Made by a program: the position numbers and the translations under genes. Positions 45,004 through 54,469 of a DNA stretch of 64,000 bases are shown piece by piece. Below the pieces are notes generated by a model, which worked only from the letters and a program-made list of their open reading frames with translations, ran no database searches and had not been told where the DNA came from. Source of the DNA: Sphingobacteriaceae bacterium (GTDB taxonomy: Bacteria > Bacteroidota > Bacteroidia > B-17B0 > Aurantibacillaceae); contig JADJXI010000005.1 in NCBI GenBank assembly GCA_016715905.1, positions 124,001 through 188,000 on the forward strand, written 5' to 3'. Numbering within the stretch: the stretch's first letter is position 1; every line of letters starts with the position of its first letter.

Positions 45004-46633
45004 GACCGAGATATCGAGAATTTTGAAAGAAAATTCTGTGCCAAATTTGGAGATTGTGCTGCTTCTTTCTCAATCTCAAATTGAAATTGAGGGTCTTCAT
45101 TTTTCTCGCGCCTTTAAAGAAGAAAATAATAGAGAACCTTTTAATTTCAATTTGGGTTATATTTCTTTGGAAGGAAAAAACCTGCCGGATATGATGGTGA
45201 AAGTAACAGAAACGTTAGCTCAATTATTGAAGGAGTTTGAATCTAATGAGGTAGCACTTTGTAATTTGTTCATATTAACAACAAGGATGGATTTCTCAGG
45301 TGAAGGTCAGGAGCAATTCGTTGACCAGTTTGTTAAAGCCCTTCCTTTGGAGAAAAGAGAAAAAATTTATAGTATTATGGTAAAGGAAATAGCTAAAAAT
45401 TACTATTCGCACACACACATCTCGAAAAAAAATCCGAGCACCGTATCCGAATGGCTCGATTTATTTAATCAAGCTCAATATTTGCACGGGTTTAGTGATT
45501 TAAGTCAGTATTGTTATACTTTGGTTAAAGAAGATGGCAAACCGTTACGCTATGATTATGTAAAACAACTATCCCCTTTATTACGTGCTACAATGTATCA
45601 CGATTTCGAATTGACTCCCGAAGAACTAAAAGATTTGATTGGTTCGGATTCTAATGAGGTAAGTTTCCTTGTTGCAAGTATGTTAGAGAAAACCGATGGT
45701 TCCGGAGAGCTTCCGTCCTGGCTGAATAAGGAACTCATCGACTATATATTCAAGAACAAAAACTCAATTGCACAGCATACCATTTACTATTTATTTGGAT
45801 TTATCAGGTATGAAAGTAAACGAAATACACCGATTTATGAAAGATTCAGAGATTTGATGAAAGCAAAATTGCGAGCTATTGTTACGAAAAAAGATGAATC
45901 GTTAAATGATCTGATAAATGCATTAAACTTTCCCGTGGAATTTTTAAGTTTTCTTTCCTTTTTAGAATCGTTAAAAATCGATTTACATTCGATTGAACCG
46001 ACCCATTTTGAAACGATAGCAAAAAAATTTGTTGCTTCAATAAATAAAGTTAAGCTGGGTATTCCGGAAGATTTGGCAAACAGGAATTATACAGATCGTT
46101 TCAATCTTTACTACCTTGATGAACCAAAGTATCGCGCCGGGATTACACTTCTATCAGTCTCCCTTTTGCATTTGAAGGCTGATGAGAATAAGCAATTGAC
46201 AGATCTGTTCTATGATTTTAAGCCGTTGTATTTTGGAGGATACGAAGCGAAGGCAATGGCAGTTAATTTTACCGAGTTTATTTTCTTGACCTTTTTTGCT
46301 ATTGAGAATGTTTCCGGCTTAAATCCGGGCATTTTTTCTAGCTATAAAGACCTAGTTTCAAAATTCTCCGAAATTTTATTGTATCCGTATGTTTTAGAAG
46401 CCGAAAGGGACAGTTATATGTGGGATCAAAGCGAAAATCAGCTCACGAAACAAAATTTTTCAAAGTATTTAGTGAATCTTTCTTTAAAAAACATCCATAA
46501 AAAAGAGTGTAAGTATCAGCTTTGGGATCAATTGCATAGTGATGTGAATTCTTTTAAAACCGCTGAGTGGCCATTTCAAAGACATGGTTTTAATTTACCT
46601 AAGGAAAAAGAGGAGCTGAAGGAAAATAAATAA
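44990..46633 (+). CDS. large alpha-helical protein of unknown function in candidate defence operon
   Basis: 547 residues, soluble, almost entirely helical by composition (many Leu/Lys/Glu heptads, few Gly/Pro), no signal peptide or TM segment. I can see no nucleotide-binding or nuclease motif. Its ATG lies 14 bases inside the end of the PLD-like gene and the next gene starts 2 bases after its stop, so it is translationally coupled to both. Most likely a scaffold or partner subunit of the system; purely inferred from context. Confidence 0.7.
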   Translation: MEKFKTEISRILKENSVPNLEIVLLLSQSQIEIEGLHFSRAFKEENNREPFNFNLGYISLEGKNLPDMMVKVTETLAQLLKEFESNEVALCNLFILTTRMDFSGEGQEQFVDQFVKALPLEKREKIYSIMVKEIAKNYYSHTHISKKNPSTVSEWLDLFNQAQYLHGFSDLSQYCYTLVKEDGKPLRYDYVKQLSPLLRATMYHDFELTPEELKDLIGSDSNEVSFLVASMLEKTDGSGELPSWLNKELIDYIFKNKNSIAQHTIYYLFGFIRYESKRNTPIYERFRDLMKAKLRAIVTKKDESLNDLINALNFPVEFLSFLSFLESLKIDLHSIEPTHFETIAKKFVASINKVKLGIPEDLANRNYTDRFNLYYLDEPKYRAGITLLSVSLLHLKADENKQLTDLFYDFKPLYFGGYEAKAMAVNFTEFIFLTFFAIENVSGLNPGIFSSYKDLVSKFSEILLYPYVLEAERDSYMWDQSENQLTKQNFSKYLVNLSLKNIHKKECKYQLWDQLHSDVNSFKTAEWPFQRHGFNLPKEKEELKENK

Positions 46634-46635
46634 AA

Positions 46636-48546
46636 ATGTCATTTATAATCTCGCAAATATTCGCCTCCTCACGAACATTTAAAGTGCTCGGTGAAATTGA
46701 GGAGTTTGAAAAGTGGTTTAAGGGAAAGCATCCATCAATAACCAATAGCAACTCAATATTTGAGGGGTACAAATTTTCATTGGAATGCTGTTTAAATTCC
46801 TTTTTACATGGCATTTCTATCGATCAATCGTTGGGTATAAAAAATGATTTTTTATTGAACTGTGCTATTTCTGAACTGATTCCATTACATCAATTAGAAA
46901 ACACTTGTGAAAAAACTATTTTTCTGAAACATCTTAAACCTTTAGTAAAAGCAATTTTAAAGTCCAAAGACTATAGAGAATTGAAAACTAATGTCAAATT
47001 ATTTGATGAACAAATTCTTTCTAAGTTTGACCTGTTGTTTGAAAAAAATGTAACTATACTTAAAAAAGCAGGCGTTAATCGGGAAATTGCCGAACACATG
47101 TTGCTCATCGATTTCGCACACACATACATGGTGCAAATAAATAACAACGGGCCAACAGCAAATTTCCACAACCCAATATCTCCCAGTTGGACAAAAGAAG
47201 AAAGAAAGATCCTTTATTTAGAAGGATACAAATTTGCCATTCAATTTCTTCTGTTTCAGTTAATGGGAGAAGAATTCTACAATAAAACCGCTATTCAGCA
47301 GATGCATTTGACTGATTCTTGGAGGGACTACAAATATTTAGAAAAGGAAAAAACCGGTGATCCAATGATTGATATGATGAATGAGGAGTTTGAACTAAAA
47401 GAACAAACTTGTTTCGACAGTTACTTTTATCATATACAGAATGAAATTACTCACCCACTATCAGATAAATATAAAGTAGAACCACATAGAATTAATGATT
47501 ATTTCCGTTTTTCGAAGAAAAACTACGACAAAAAAATATTTACCAACTTTTTAAAAGAGCAAACTTTGAAAAAATCAACAGAAAAATTGAGTTGGGAGGA
47601 TCAAATTAAAACCACATTGTATTGGTACACTTTTGAGCTTGTAGATTCTCGGAATTCTCAAATGCACCATGGTATTTCTGCTTTCATCACTATGTTGGCT
47701 GGTACTGTGGCTATTCATAAACCTAAGCAAAGCGAATTTGCTAAAGTTGTTGTAGCTAGATTTACTCATCCTGTCAAAATCGATAAGAATAAGAAAGGAA
47801 ATAATTTCACTTATGGGATATTGGTTGATACTAAGTCTACGGCTGATCATTATTCGAGCGGATGGATTATATACCAGGATGCATGTGGAGATTGGTCTGG
47901 ATTCTCAGGTAGTCAGCATAAAAAATGCGAAGCTTTAATAAAGAAGTATAAAAGAGAAGGTAAAATAACTTTGAGGGAACTAACTATCCCTTTGGAGAAT
48001 TTTAAAGAGTTCACCAATAAATATATTTTGGATCATAAGCAGTTAAGTATTCTCGACCAAAATAAACGCATTCCCATACTAATTCAGAAATCTCGATCTT
48101 ATCTTTTCGAACTCTTCGTTTATCATTTGTGCAGCAAGTATTATAGAAGCAAGCAGTACGAAAGTAAGAGTTACAGTATCGAATTAAATGCAGATAAGAA
48201 TAGTACAGAGGGAGAAAAAGATGTAGTTATTTCAAATGCCAATGAGATAATCTTGATAGAATGTAAATTAACTCCTCAAAATTACAACATGAAGGAGATG
48301 ATTAAAAAGCTCGATAGAAAACTTAAAGTGGCTAAGCAATCTAAGAAATCAGCACAATTTTGGTTTTGGAATGATCTATCGATTGAGAGCACTCAAATTT
48401 TAGAAGAAGAAACAAAGTCATTAGAATTTAGTGTTCTTGCGCCTGTTGTAGTTAGTAATTCTAAAGGAGAACCGATTTTAAAGGGGATTTCATTAAAACA
48501 AATTAATGAGATAATGCAGAATTACACTATTACAAACGATGATTAG
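46636..48546 (+). CDS. protein with C-terminal PD-(D/E)XK nuclease domain, last gene of candidate defence operon
   Basis: 636 residues. The N-terminal ~470 residues are mostly helical with no motif I recognise. The C-terminus has a restriction-endonuclease-like (Mrr-type) core: E492 in RSYLFELFVYHL, D529 in STEGEKDVVIS, and E542-x-K544 in IILIECKLTPQ, followed by a Lys-rich helix (MIKKLDRKLKVAKQSKK) as is usual in this fold. The catalytic set E...D...ExK is complete, so it may cut DNA. Two bases downstream of the helical gene. Together with PIN-like and PLD-like partners it suggests a nucleic-acid-degrading system. Confidence 0.75.
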   Translation: MSFIISQIFASSRTFKVLGEIEEFEKWFKGKHPSITNSNSIFEGYKFSLECCLNSFLHGISIDQSLGIKNDFLLNCAISELIPLHQLENTCEKTIFLKHLKPLVKAILKSKDYRELKTNVKLFDEQILSKFDLLFEKNVTILKKAGVNREIAEHMLLIDFAHTYMVQINNNGPTANFHNPISPSWTKEERKILYLEGYKFAIQFLLFQLMGEEFYNKTAIQQMHLTDSWRDYKYLEKEKTGDPMIDMMNEEFELKEQTCFDSYFYHIQNEITHPLSDKYKVEPHRINDYFRFSKKNYDKKIFTNFLKEQTLKKSTEKLSWEDQIKTTLYWYTFELVDSRNSQMHHGISAFITMLAGTVAIHKPKQSEFAKVVVARFTHPVKIDKNKKGNNFTYGILVDTKSTADHYSSGWIIYQDACGDWSGFSGSQHKKCEALIKKYKREGKITLRELTIPLENFKEFTNKYILDHKQLSILDQNKRIPILIQKSRSYLFELFVYHLCSKYYRSKQYESKSYSIELNADKNSTEGEKDVVISNANEIILIECKLTPQNYNMKEMIKKLDRKLKVAKQSKKSAQFWFWNDLSIESTQILEEETKSLEFSVLAPVVVSNSKGEPILKGISLKQINEIMQNYTITNDD

Positions 48547-48616
48547 TTGTGAAAAGATTCCGTAACAGGTAAAGCGGCGTTCCTCCTTCCTTGTCCGCAA
48601 AAGTTCGCGCCAAACC

Positions 48617-48667
48617 AAAATAGCATTTGCAATAAGTATTATTTAACGGCATTGCAAAAGCTATTTT
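48617..48667. repeat. 17-bp inverted repeat in GC-rich region
   Basis: AAAATAGCATTTGCAAT (48617-48633) and ATTGCAAAAGCTATTTT (48651-48667) pair over 17 positions with one mismatch, loop 17 nt. It is 71 bases after the stop of the nuclease gene. It lacks a T-run typical of a terminator, but could end the operon transcript or be a protein-binding site. Confidence 0.65.
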
Positions 48668-49141
48668 GCCCGCTTCCGTTGCTCATTGCATTCCGCTACT
48701 CAGCGGGTTAAAAGTATTGTCACGTCTTTTGCAAGGTCTGCGTCAGTCGTCACGGCAGCCTCCTTGTACTTCCAAGCCACTTCATTCATTGCATTCCGGT
48801 TGCCCGGTTCACTCATGCTTCGTTCCCCTGGTCAATCCTCATTCCATTCATTTCAGTCGCTTGTCAGTCCACCGGCTGCCTTTTTTATAGGCTCGCCTGC
48901 TGGTCGCTCGGGCTTCGGCTAAAGGGTCGCAAACCTCTTTGCGGCATTAATTTATTTTTTCGTTTGCGCCTCCTTTAGCCTCGTTTTGCTATCGCGTGGC
49001 TTAACACCAAAACCTAAAGGCCTTTGATCTATTGCCACGCTTGCAAAATAGGTCGGCCCCCTGCTCATCGTTCCTCTTCGCAGTCCAGGCCTTCCCACCC
49101 TCGCTCCACTCGCAAGAAGGCTCGCACTCACAAACGGCCGT

Positions 49142-49181
49142 CCTGCATAACCCAACCGCACAATTCTCATAGTTATGCAGG
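49142..49181. repeat. 10-bp inverted repeat in GC-rich region
   Basis: CCTGCATAAC (49142-49151) and GTTATGCAGG (49172-49181) are perfect inverted repeats, spacer 20 nt, ending about 57 bases before the likely start of the two-TM protein; possible operator or RNA hairpin. Confidence 0.6.
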
Positions 49182-49237
49182 CCTTCCGTTTCTCCCACCT
49201 CCAGCTCAAGGCAGTTTTACCTGAAATACTTATCTTT

Positions 49238-50686
49238 ATGCAAATGGGTGTTTCAGACTTAATAACTCTTATAGGTTTAGTAATAGCGATTATTACTTTA
49301 ATTAGTGAACGCAATAGAGATTTCTTTCTTTTGAAGTTCACTAATAGCGACTACGCGCTATTAGGGTCTGCTTTTTGCCTCATAAATTATCTGGTTTTCT
49401 TTGAGTATTTCTGGCAAATCGGTATTTATTTCGATTCTTTCATGTCGGAAAGTGGTCTTCTTCCAAAAGACTGGGCATATGTTGTCACGTTATTAGTTGT
49501 TTTGTTTCTTATTTATAAAGTATTCTTCGCTCTATTTCCAGCCGAAAATAAATCAAAAGTTATCGCATATTATAATAGCTTACTTTTTAACGAAGAACAT
49601 TTGAATATTATCACTCTTTACGAGAAATATCATAAAGCAGATTTACTAAAGCACCTATCTGATAATAATGTGCGGAGCAACAACATTATTTATGCAAATA
49701 ATATCTATTTTGAAATCATCTCTCGTGATGATTTCATTGAAAAAACCGCAAGCCTGAGACCCTATTTTTTTAATGATATCGTTGAATTATTCAAAGAGCG
49801 AAGTTTTACAAATGAGGAGGTAATTTCAACCTATCTTAAGACCTTACTACGGAATAAAAATCAATTTCTTTTTAGAGAAATAAAAAACAATCAAAATTAT
49901 GGTGAAGGTGGTTTCCAATACAGACTACCATCAGAAAATAAGATCTTAAATTCTTTACTAACTGATTTAGATGTTATAGAGAATAATCTTGTTTGGAAAC
50001 CATTCGGCGAGTGTGCCATCGAAGAATTAAAGTTTGAAAAACAAAATGGTTTTCTCTCACTTTTTAATAAGGCATACGACGAAAAAGATATTTTATGGTC
50101 GACCGTTACATTTAATTCAATTTGGTTTTTTGACATTATGGTTCGAAAAGCTATTGTTGAACAAAAGGAATCCCATTTTTGGCTGCATTATTACAGGTAT
50201 TTTGTAGACTTACTGATTGAACTAATTGATATTAATGAAATAAATGAAATTGATCAAGAAGCTGAATTCCCAACAAACGCTCACTATATTATTTACGAAG
50301 TCATTTCAAACACAAGGGATTGGATCAAATATTGTAATGAAAACAACAATGATGTTCACTCATATGAGGCATCCAAGTGTCTTGGTGGTTGCGTAAAAGC
50401 CGTCTGTGAAAGCGAGAAATTGACTCAAAAGTTTAAATCATATATTACAGAAATTTCAATTGGCCTATACTTTAAATCCTACTATAAAAGAGACCAAAAT
50501 CGTTGCAATAGTTTTATGGTAGATAGTTATATTCAACCAGGTCTTATGGATCCTACACCAGAATACAAGTCAGCATTCCTAGCAGCGTGGGGCGAATTCG
50601 ATAAAGTTCCGTATCAAATTCAGGGTCGTCGTGAATTACTTAGGTCTTTTGAGCAGAATGTTATTAATCCACTTCAAATTCCTTAA
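49238..50686 (+). CDS. two-TM membrane protein of unknown function
   Basis: About 482 residues from ATG 49238 (MQMGVSDLITLIGLVIAIITL); an in-frame start at 49175 would read GC-rich DNA and is unlikely. One TM helix at the very N-terminus, then FFLLKFTNSDYALLGSAFCLI, WAYVVTLLVVLFLIYKVFFALF as further TM segments, followed by a ~390-residue cytoplasmic region rich in Tyr, Asn and Phe (NIIYANNIYFEIISRDDF, FHF-type helices), ending GRRELLRSFEQNVI. No catalytic motif seen. N-terminal membrane anchor plus large cytosolic part is a common layout for abortive-infection effectors, and it follows a candidate defence operon, but this is only suggestive. Confidence 0.6.
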   Translation: MQMGVSDLITLIGLVIAIITLISERNRDFFLLKFTNSDYALLGSAFCLINYLVFFEYFWQIGIYFDSFMSESGLLPKDWAYVVTLLVVLFLIYKVFFALFPAENKSKVIAYYNSLLFNEEHLNIITLYEKYHKADLLKHLSDNNVRSNNIIYANNIYFEIISRDDFIEKTASLRPYFFNDIVELFKERSFTNEEVISTYLKTLLRNKNQFLFREIKNNQNYGEGGFQYRLPSENKILNSLLTDLDVIENNLVWKPFGECAIEELKFEKQNGFLSLFNKAYDEKDILWSTVTFNSIWFFDIMVRKAIVEQKESHFWLHYYRYFVDLLIELIDINEINEIDQEAEFPTNAHYIIYEVISNTRDWIKYCNENNNDVHSYEASKCLGGCVKAVCESEKLTQKFKSYITEISIGLYFKSYYKRDQNRCNSFMVDSYIQPGLMDPTPEYKSAFLAAWGEFDKVPYQIQGRRELLRSFEQNVINPLQIP

Positions 50687-50887
50687 TTATTACTTCCAGT
50701 CAATTTCAAAATCCATTTCCTATTGAACAAAAGGATTTGGTGGAGGTGAAATTTCCATTTTCAAAGTAGAAATATCTACGTTTAAAAATAAAAAGGTCAG
50801 CAAAGGTAAGGTTGTCCCCTGGCGGATTGCGTAAGCTGGTTTTTACCTGTTTTTTATTAAATTGCATCTGCGTAAATTTAATGTCTA

Positions 50888-51448
50888 ATGAAACGAGTTT
50901 TGATCATAGGAGGTACAGGTATGTTGCGAGATGCAACAGAATTCTTCATCACAAATAATTTTCATGTAACAATTGTTGGTCGCGATATTAAAAAATTAAA
51001 TTACTTCACATCGAAGTTTCCTGATAAGAAAGCACTTGATATCCTTTCAATCGATTAAACAATAACAGCCGATTTTATAAAAGTAATTGGTGAAAAGATA
51101 AAAAATCATGGCGCTTTCGATATTATAATTAGCTGGGTTCATTCAGAGGGCTCTAATTCACTGCTACAATTTATTGATTTGGCTAAGAAGTATAATGATC
51201 GAACGGTTCTTTATCATATTAAGGGCTCTATATTTTATGATGCAGCAAAAAACAGTTCTTTTAATCCTATAACCCTAAATAACAAACTTATCTACCGCGA
51301 AATATTTTTAGGATTCAAAATTGAAAACAACTCATCAAGATGGCTAACCAATAATGAAATTTCCTCAGGTGTAATTGAAGCTGTAAAATCTAATAATGCT
51401 AAATCAATAATTGGCCAAATTGCACCCTTGGATTTAATTCCAAAATAG
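50888..51448 (+). pseudogene. short-chain dehydrogenase-like gene with in-frame stop
   Basis: A 186-codon frame starting MKRVLIIGGTGMLRDATEFF, the nucleotide-binding GGTGM motif of small SDR-like proteins, interrupted by TAA at codon 57 (51056-51058) in DILSID-stop-TITADF. The rest continues in the same frame (FDIIISWVHSEGSNSLLQFI, GQIAPLDLIPK) to a TAG/TAA at 51448. It is a single substitution, not a homopolymer slip, so likely genuine decay. Sits between the two-TM gene and the exported hypothetical. Confidence 0.75.
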
Positions 51449-51513
51449 TTACAATACATATCACTATAAGACAAAATTTTACCTTTCTCCATTAATTACT
51501 ATCTTTACTTACT

Positions 51514-52143
51514 ATGAAAAAACTTCTCTTACTATTATTCCTTTTTCAAACCTGTATAAGCTATTCTCAATCCGTAATGAAAATCCAGGGTAAAGACTGC
51601 CCTATGGAAGGTGATGCAGAAAGAGAGCAGGAAATAAAGCAAAACCCTTTTAAAAACAGATACAACTTTCCTAAGAAAAAAGATATTGATGAATCCATAA
51701 CAATAAACTATCTTTTAAATGCTAAAGGAGATGATCCCAAGCTTTCTCAAAACATGGCCGTTAAAGTAACCGGCTATGTTCGTGTTGTAAAAGGTGGCTC
51801 AAAAGAAACATGCAATTGCCATGCGTCAAAAGTGGCATTCACCGATGCACATATTGAAATAACCCCAACTAAAAAACTAAAGGGGGTTAAGAATACATTA
51901 ATTCTCGAGATCACTCCGCGCATTCGAAAATTGATGTTCGAAGATGGGGAAGACTGGTCAACATCTGAAGTAAAAAGTCTTATAGTAGGTAAAATGGTAA
52001 CATTTACTGGCTGGTTATTTTTCGATGGTTCTCATGAAGATGAAGCTTATGTCTCCGATCCCAAAAACAAAATCGGCAAAAAAAATTGGCGTGGCACCTG
52101 TTGGGAGGTTCATCCTGTGACCGCTTTCGAAATAGTTAATTAA
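51514..52143 (+). CDS. exported hypothetical protein with OB-fold-like central region
   Basis: 209 residues. Signal peptide (KKLLLLLFLFQTCISYSQS). Mature part contains VKVTGYVRVVKGGSKETCNCHASKV, TFTGWLFFDGSHEDEAY and the ending NWRGTCWEVHPVTAFEIVN: two beta-rich segments around TGYV/TGWLFF suggestive of an OB-like barrel with a Cys pair. Homologues of this kind (ending WEIHPVTAF) are found as hypothetical proteins; no function known. The next gene starts 10 bases later, so they may be co-transcribed. Confidence 0.65.
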   Translation: MKKLLLLLFLFQTCISYSQSVMKIQGKDCPMEGDAEREQEIKQNPFKNRYNFPKKKDIDESITINYLLNAKGDDPKLSQNMAVKVTGYVRVVKGGSKETCNCHASKVAFTDAHIEITPTKKLKGVKNTLILEITPRIRKLMFEDGEDWSTSEVKSLIVGKMVTFTGWLFFDGSHEDEAYVSDPKNKIGKKNWRGTCWEVHPVTAFEIVN

Positions 52144-52153
52144 AATTGGCAGT

Positions 52154-52956
52154 ATGAATCTCTTGAAACTCGCATTTGCTTTTCAATTCATTTGTAGTAT
52201 TACACTAGCTCAGAATATTATTTCAACGGTAAAGGTTAAAAGGCAACCGTATTATAAATATGATCTTTCCGATAAAACTAATAACGATACAATAACATAT
52301 TACTTATCTGAATTCAATAAGCAAAAAGCACTTCCTCTCGTAGTTTATATTCAAGGCTCAGGTTATTCATCACTTTTCGATTCTGACACATCCGGTAAAA
52401 TAATTCCAAAGCATGGTCATGTTTCTTTTGCTTACGCTTGCGAAAAAAATGCCAAGGTTCTCATTATTGAAAAACCCGGCGTGTATTATTTAGAGAATAC
52501 TTCCGTAAATCTTGATTTCGACAAAAAATTCTCTTTAGAAAGTTGGTCAGATAGAATCGTTAATGCAATTAAAAATGTTTTAAAAACCGAACTCATCGAC
52601 ACTACAAAAATTTTAATTGTAGGTCATTCAGAAGGTGGTATTGTTGCTGCAAGAGTTGCAAGGTTACTAGACAAAAGGATTACACATTCTGCTATATTAG
52701 CTGGAGAAGGCCCAAGTCAGTTGTATAGTTTATACCAGTTTGCTGATTCCGGCGTATTCTTTAACTCTCCTAACAAAAATAAAGAGCAACGTATTGATTC
52801 ATTAGAAAAAGTTTGGCAACGTATTCTGGCAGACCCTTTATCTACGCAAAAGAAATTCTGGGGTTTAACTCATCTGAGGTGGAGTTCATTTCTAAAAACC
52901 TCACCACTTGATGAGCTTAGTAATTTTAATGGCAAAATCCTTATTATGCAAGGCGA
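52154..52956 (+). pseudogene. exported alpha/beta hydrolase, C-terminus removed by IS copy C
   Basis: About 267 residues. Signal-like N-terminus (LKLAFAFQFICSITLAQN). Alpha/beta-hydrolase features: oxyanion region LPLVVYIQGSGYSSLF, nucleophile elbow VGHSEGGIVAARVA with Ser159, then a lid region and KILIMQGDV at the last visible strand. The IS starts at 52957, so the catalytic His (and probably the acid) are lost; the last residues and stop come from the IS. Non-functional as written. Confidence 0.8.
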
Positions 52957-54469
52957 TGTATGTAGTCAAAGTAAAGTGAACTTTTCACAAGAGAGTGTTT
53001 TAAGTTTAATTTAAAGTTAAGTTAGTTTTTTGATGTTTCATAATTTTTCTCATTTTTTCATATTCCTCCCTTCTTTTTTTTAATGAATTTTGTTTGATTT
53101 TTTCTCTTTCTTTTAAAATTAGTTCTCCTCGTCCAAAATAAACATCAGCAGGCGTTAGATTTTTTAAAGACTCATGATAACGAGCATTGTTGTAATTTTC
53201 CACGAACTTTTCAATGGCCGCAATTAATTCTTCCGGTGAATAATAATTATCAAGCTTCACAACGTTTTTCATTGTTCGGTGATAACGTTCAATCTTGCCT
53301 TGCGTTTGCGGATGCATGGGTCTGCCGTGTACCTGATCCATTCCATGATTGTCTTTCAAATATGTTTTGAGTTCGCCTGCAATGTAACATGAACCATTGT
53401 CGGATAATAATCTGGGCCGTTGTTTAGTTACAATTCTTGCTTTTATAATTGCTCTGTCAACGGTTCTTTTTACGTCCTGCACTTTCATTCCTGCACAAAG
53501 CTCCCAGTGTACAATATAACGGCTGTAATCATCTAAAACGGTACTCAAGTAATACCAACCCCATCCAATTATTTTAAAGTAAGTAAAATCAGTTTGCCAC
53601 ATTTGATGAACGAATCCTGTTTTGTTTGTAAACTCATCTTTAGCTGCTAAAAAATATGCTCGGGTGTTGTTATCAGTCCTCTTGCTTTTAAAATCCGGTA
53701 AACACTCGATTCAGAAATAAAAATTTGTTGTTCATCGGTTAATTTGTGCACAGCTCTCTTGACGATAATTCAGGACACTCTAAAGCAAGCTCTACAACTA
53801 AGTTTTTTTGTTCCCGGGGTATTGTGTTCCACTGCCTGTTAGAAGTGCGCTTACAAGGCTCTAAACCATCAATACCATTGTCGGAATAGGATTTGTACCA
53901 ATTGTAAAACGTGCTTTTGTTTAAACCGATTTCGCGAAGCGTTTTATTAACGCCGATTTCGGAACGGACAACAATTTTGATTATCTCTTGTTTTTCGGAA
54001 GCTGTAAATCTCATATACTTTTTGAATTTTACAGATTCTCCAATATGTTCAAGCTTTTTTTACGATATCATAGCGCAATACTAAATCAGCTACGGTTTCC
54101 TTTAGCTTTTGATTTTCTTTTCTGAGCTCCGCTACTTCATCACTGGTTGCTTCCCTGGTTGTATCCCCTGATAATCTCTTCTTTCCCGCTTCTAAAAACT
54201 CTTTGTTCCATTTATAGAATTGAGATGGGTTAATGGAATACTTCCTGCATAATTCAGCTACTGGCATCTCAGCTCGTATAGCTTCCATTACAATATTTAT
54301 TTTTTGTTCTGAACTAAATATTCTTTTTTGATTTACGACGTATCTCTTTTATAAAGTTCTCCGCTGTTTGTTTTTTCTTTGTTTCCATAGTATTATAAAT
54401 TTATTGTTTTTCTGGAAACACTCTCTTAGTTTTAGTTAAATTTAGTCCACTTTATGCTGACGATTTACA
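52957..54469 (-). mobile_element. IS3-family insertion sequence, copy C
   Basis: 1513 bp, minus orientation. TGTATGTAGTCAAAG end at 52957, TGTAAATCGTCAGC end at 54469. Flanks GGCGA / CTTTTG: no target duplication. Truncates the hydrolase on the left and a propeller lipoprotein on the right, whose stop codon (TGTAA) it supplies. Confidence 0.92.
53006..54388 (-). pseudogene. IS3-family transposase, frame-disrupted, copy C
   Basis: Start METKKK at about 54388. Best preserved DDE region of the four copies: 53602-53006 (198 residues) reads without a break from QTDFTYF through KVQDVKRTVDRAI to the final stop, because it has five A's where copies A and D have four. Breaks: six T's instead of five near 54325 in orfA, an A7 run at the orfA/orfB junction (54054-54060), a deletion at the GAGCTC site near 53749 (GTGCACAGC for GTGCGCGAGC), and six bases in the run near 53651. 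Not functional as written. Confidence 0.85.

Larger units (their letters stand above)
48547..49237. other. GC-rich ORF-poor region with inverted repeats
   Basis: About 690 bases, visibly richer in G and C than everything around (runs such as GCCCGCTTCCG, CGGCTGCC, GGTCGGCCCCC), with a C/T bias on the plus strand. Short overlapping frames on both strands look like translations of biased DNA and have no homology pattern. Hairpins at 48617-48667 and 49142-49181, plus CGCAAACCTCTTTGCG near 48928. It could be a structured RNA on the minus strand, an origin-of-transfer region or foreign regulatory DNA; I cannot decide. Confidence 0.5.

Noticed and set aside
48666..49341. Several overlapping open frames on both strands of the GC-rich stretch
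   Set aside because: They overlap each other, have low-complexity composition and no domain signal; a product of GC bias. One on the minus strand (49341-48952) runs antisense into the two-TM gene.
53000..53100. Poly-T tract at the IS 3' end as a terminator
   Set aside because: It is part of the Lys-rich 3' end of the transposase and of the IS end in all four copies; no stem precedes it.
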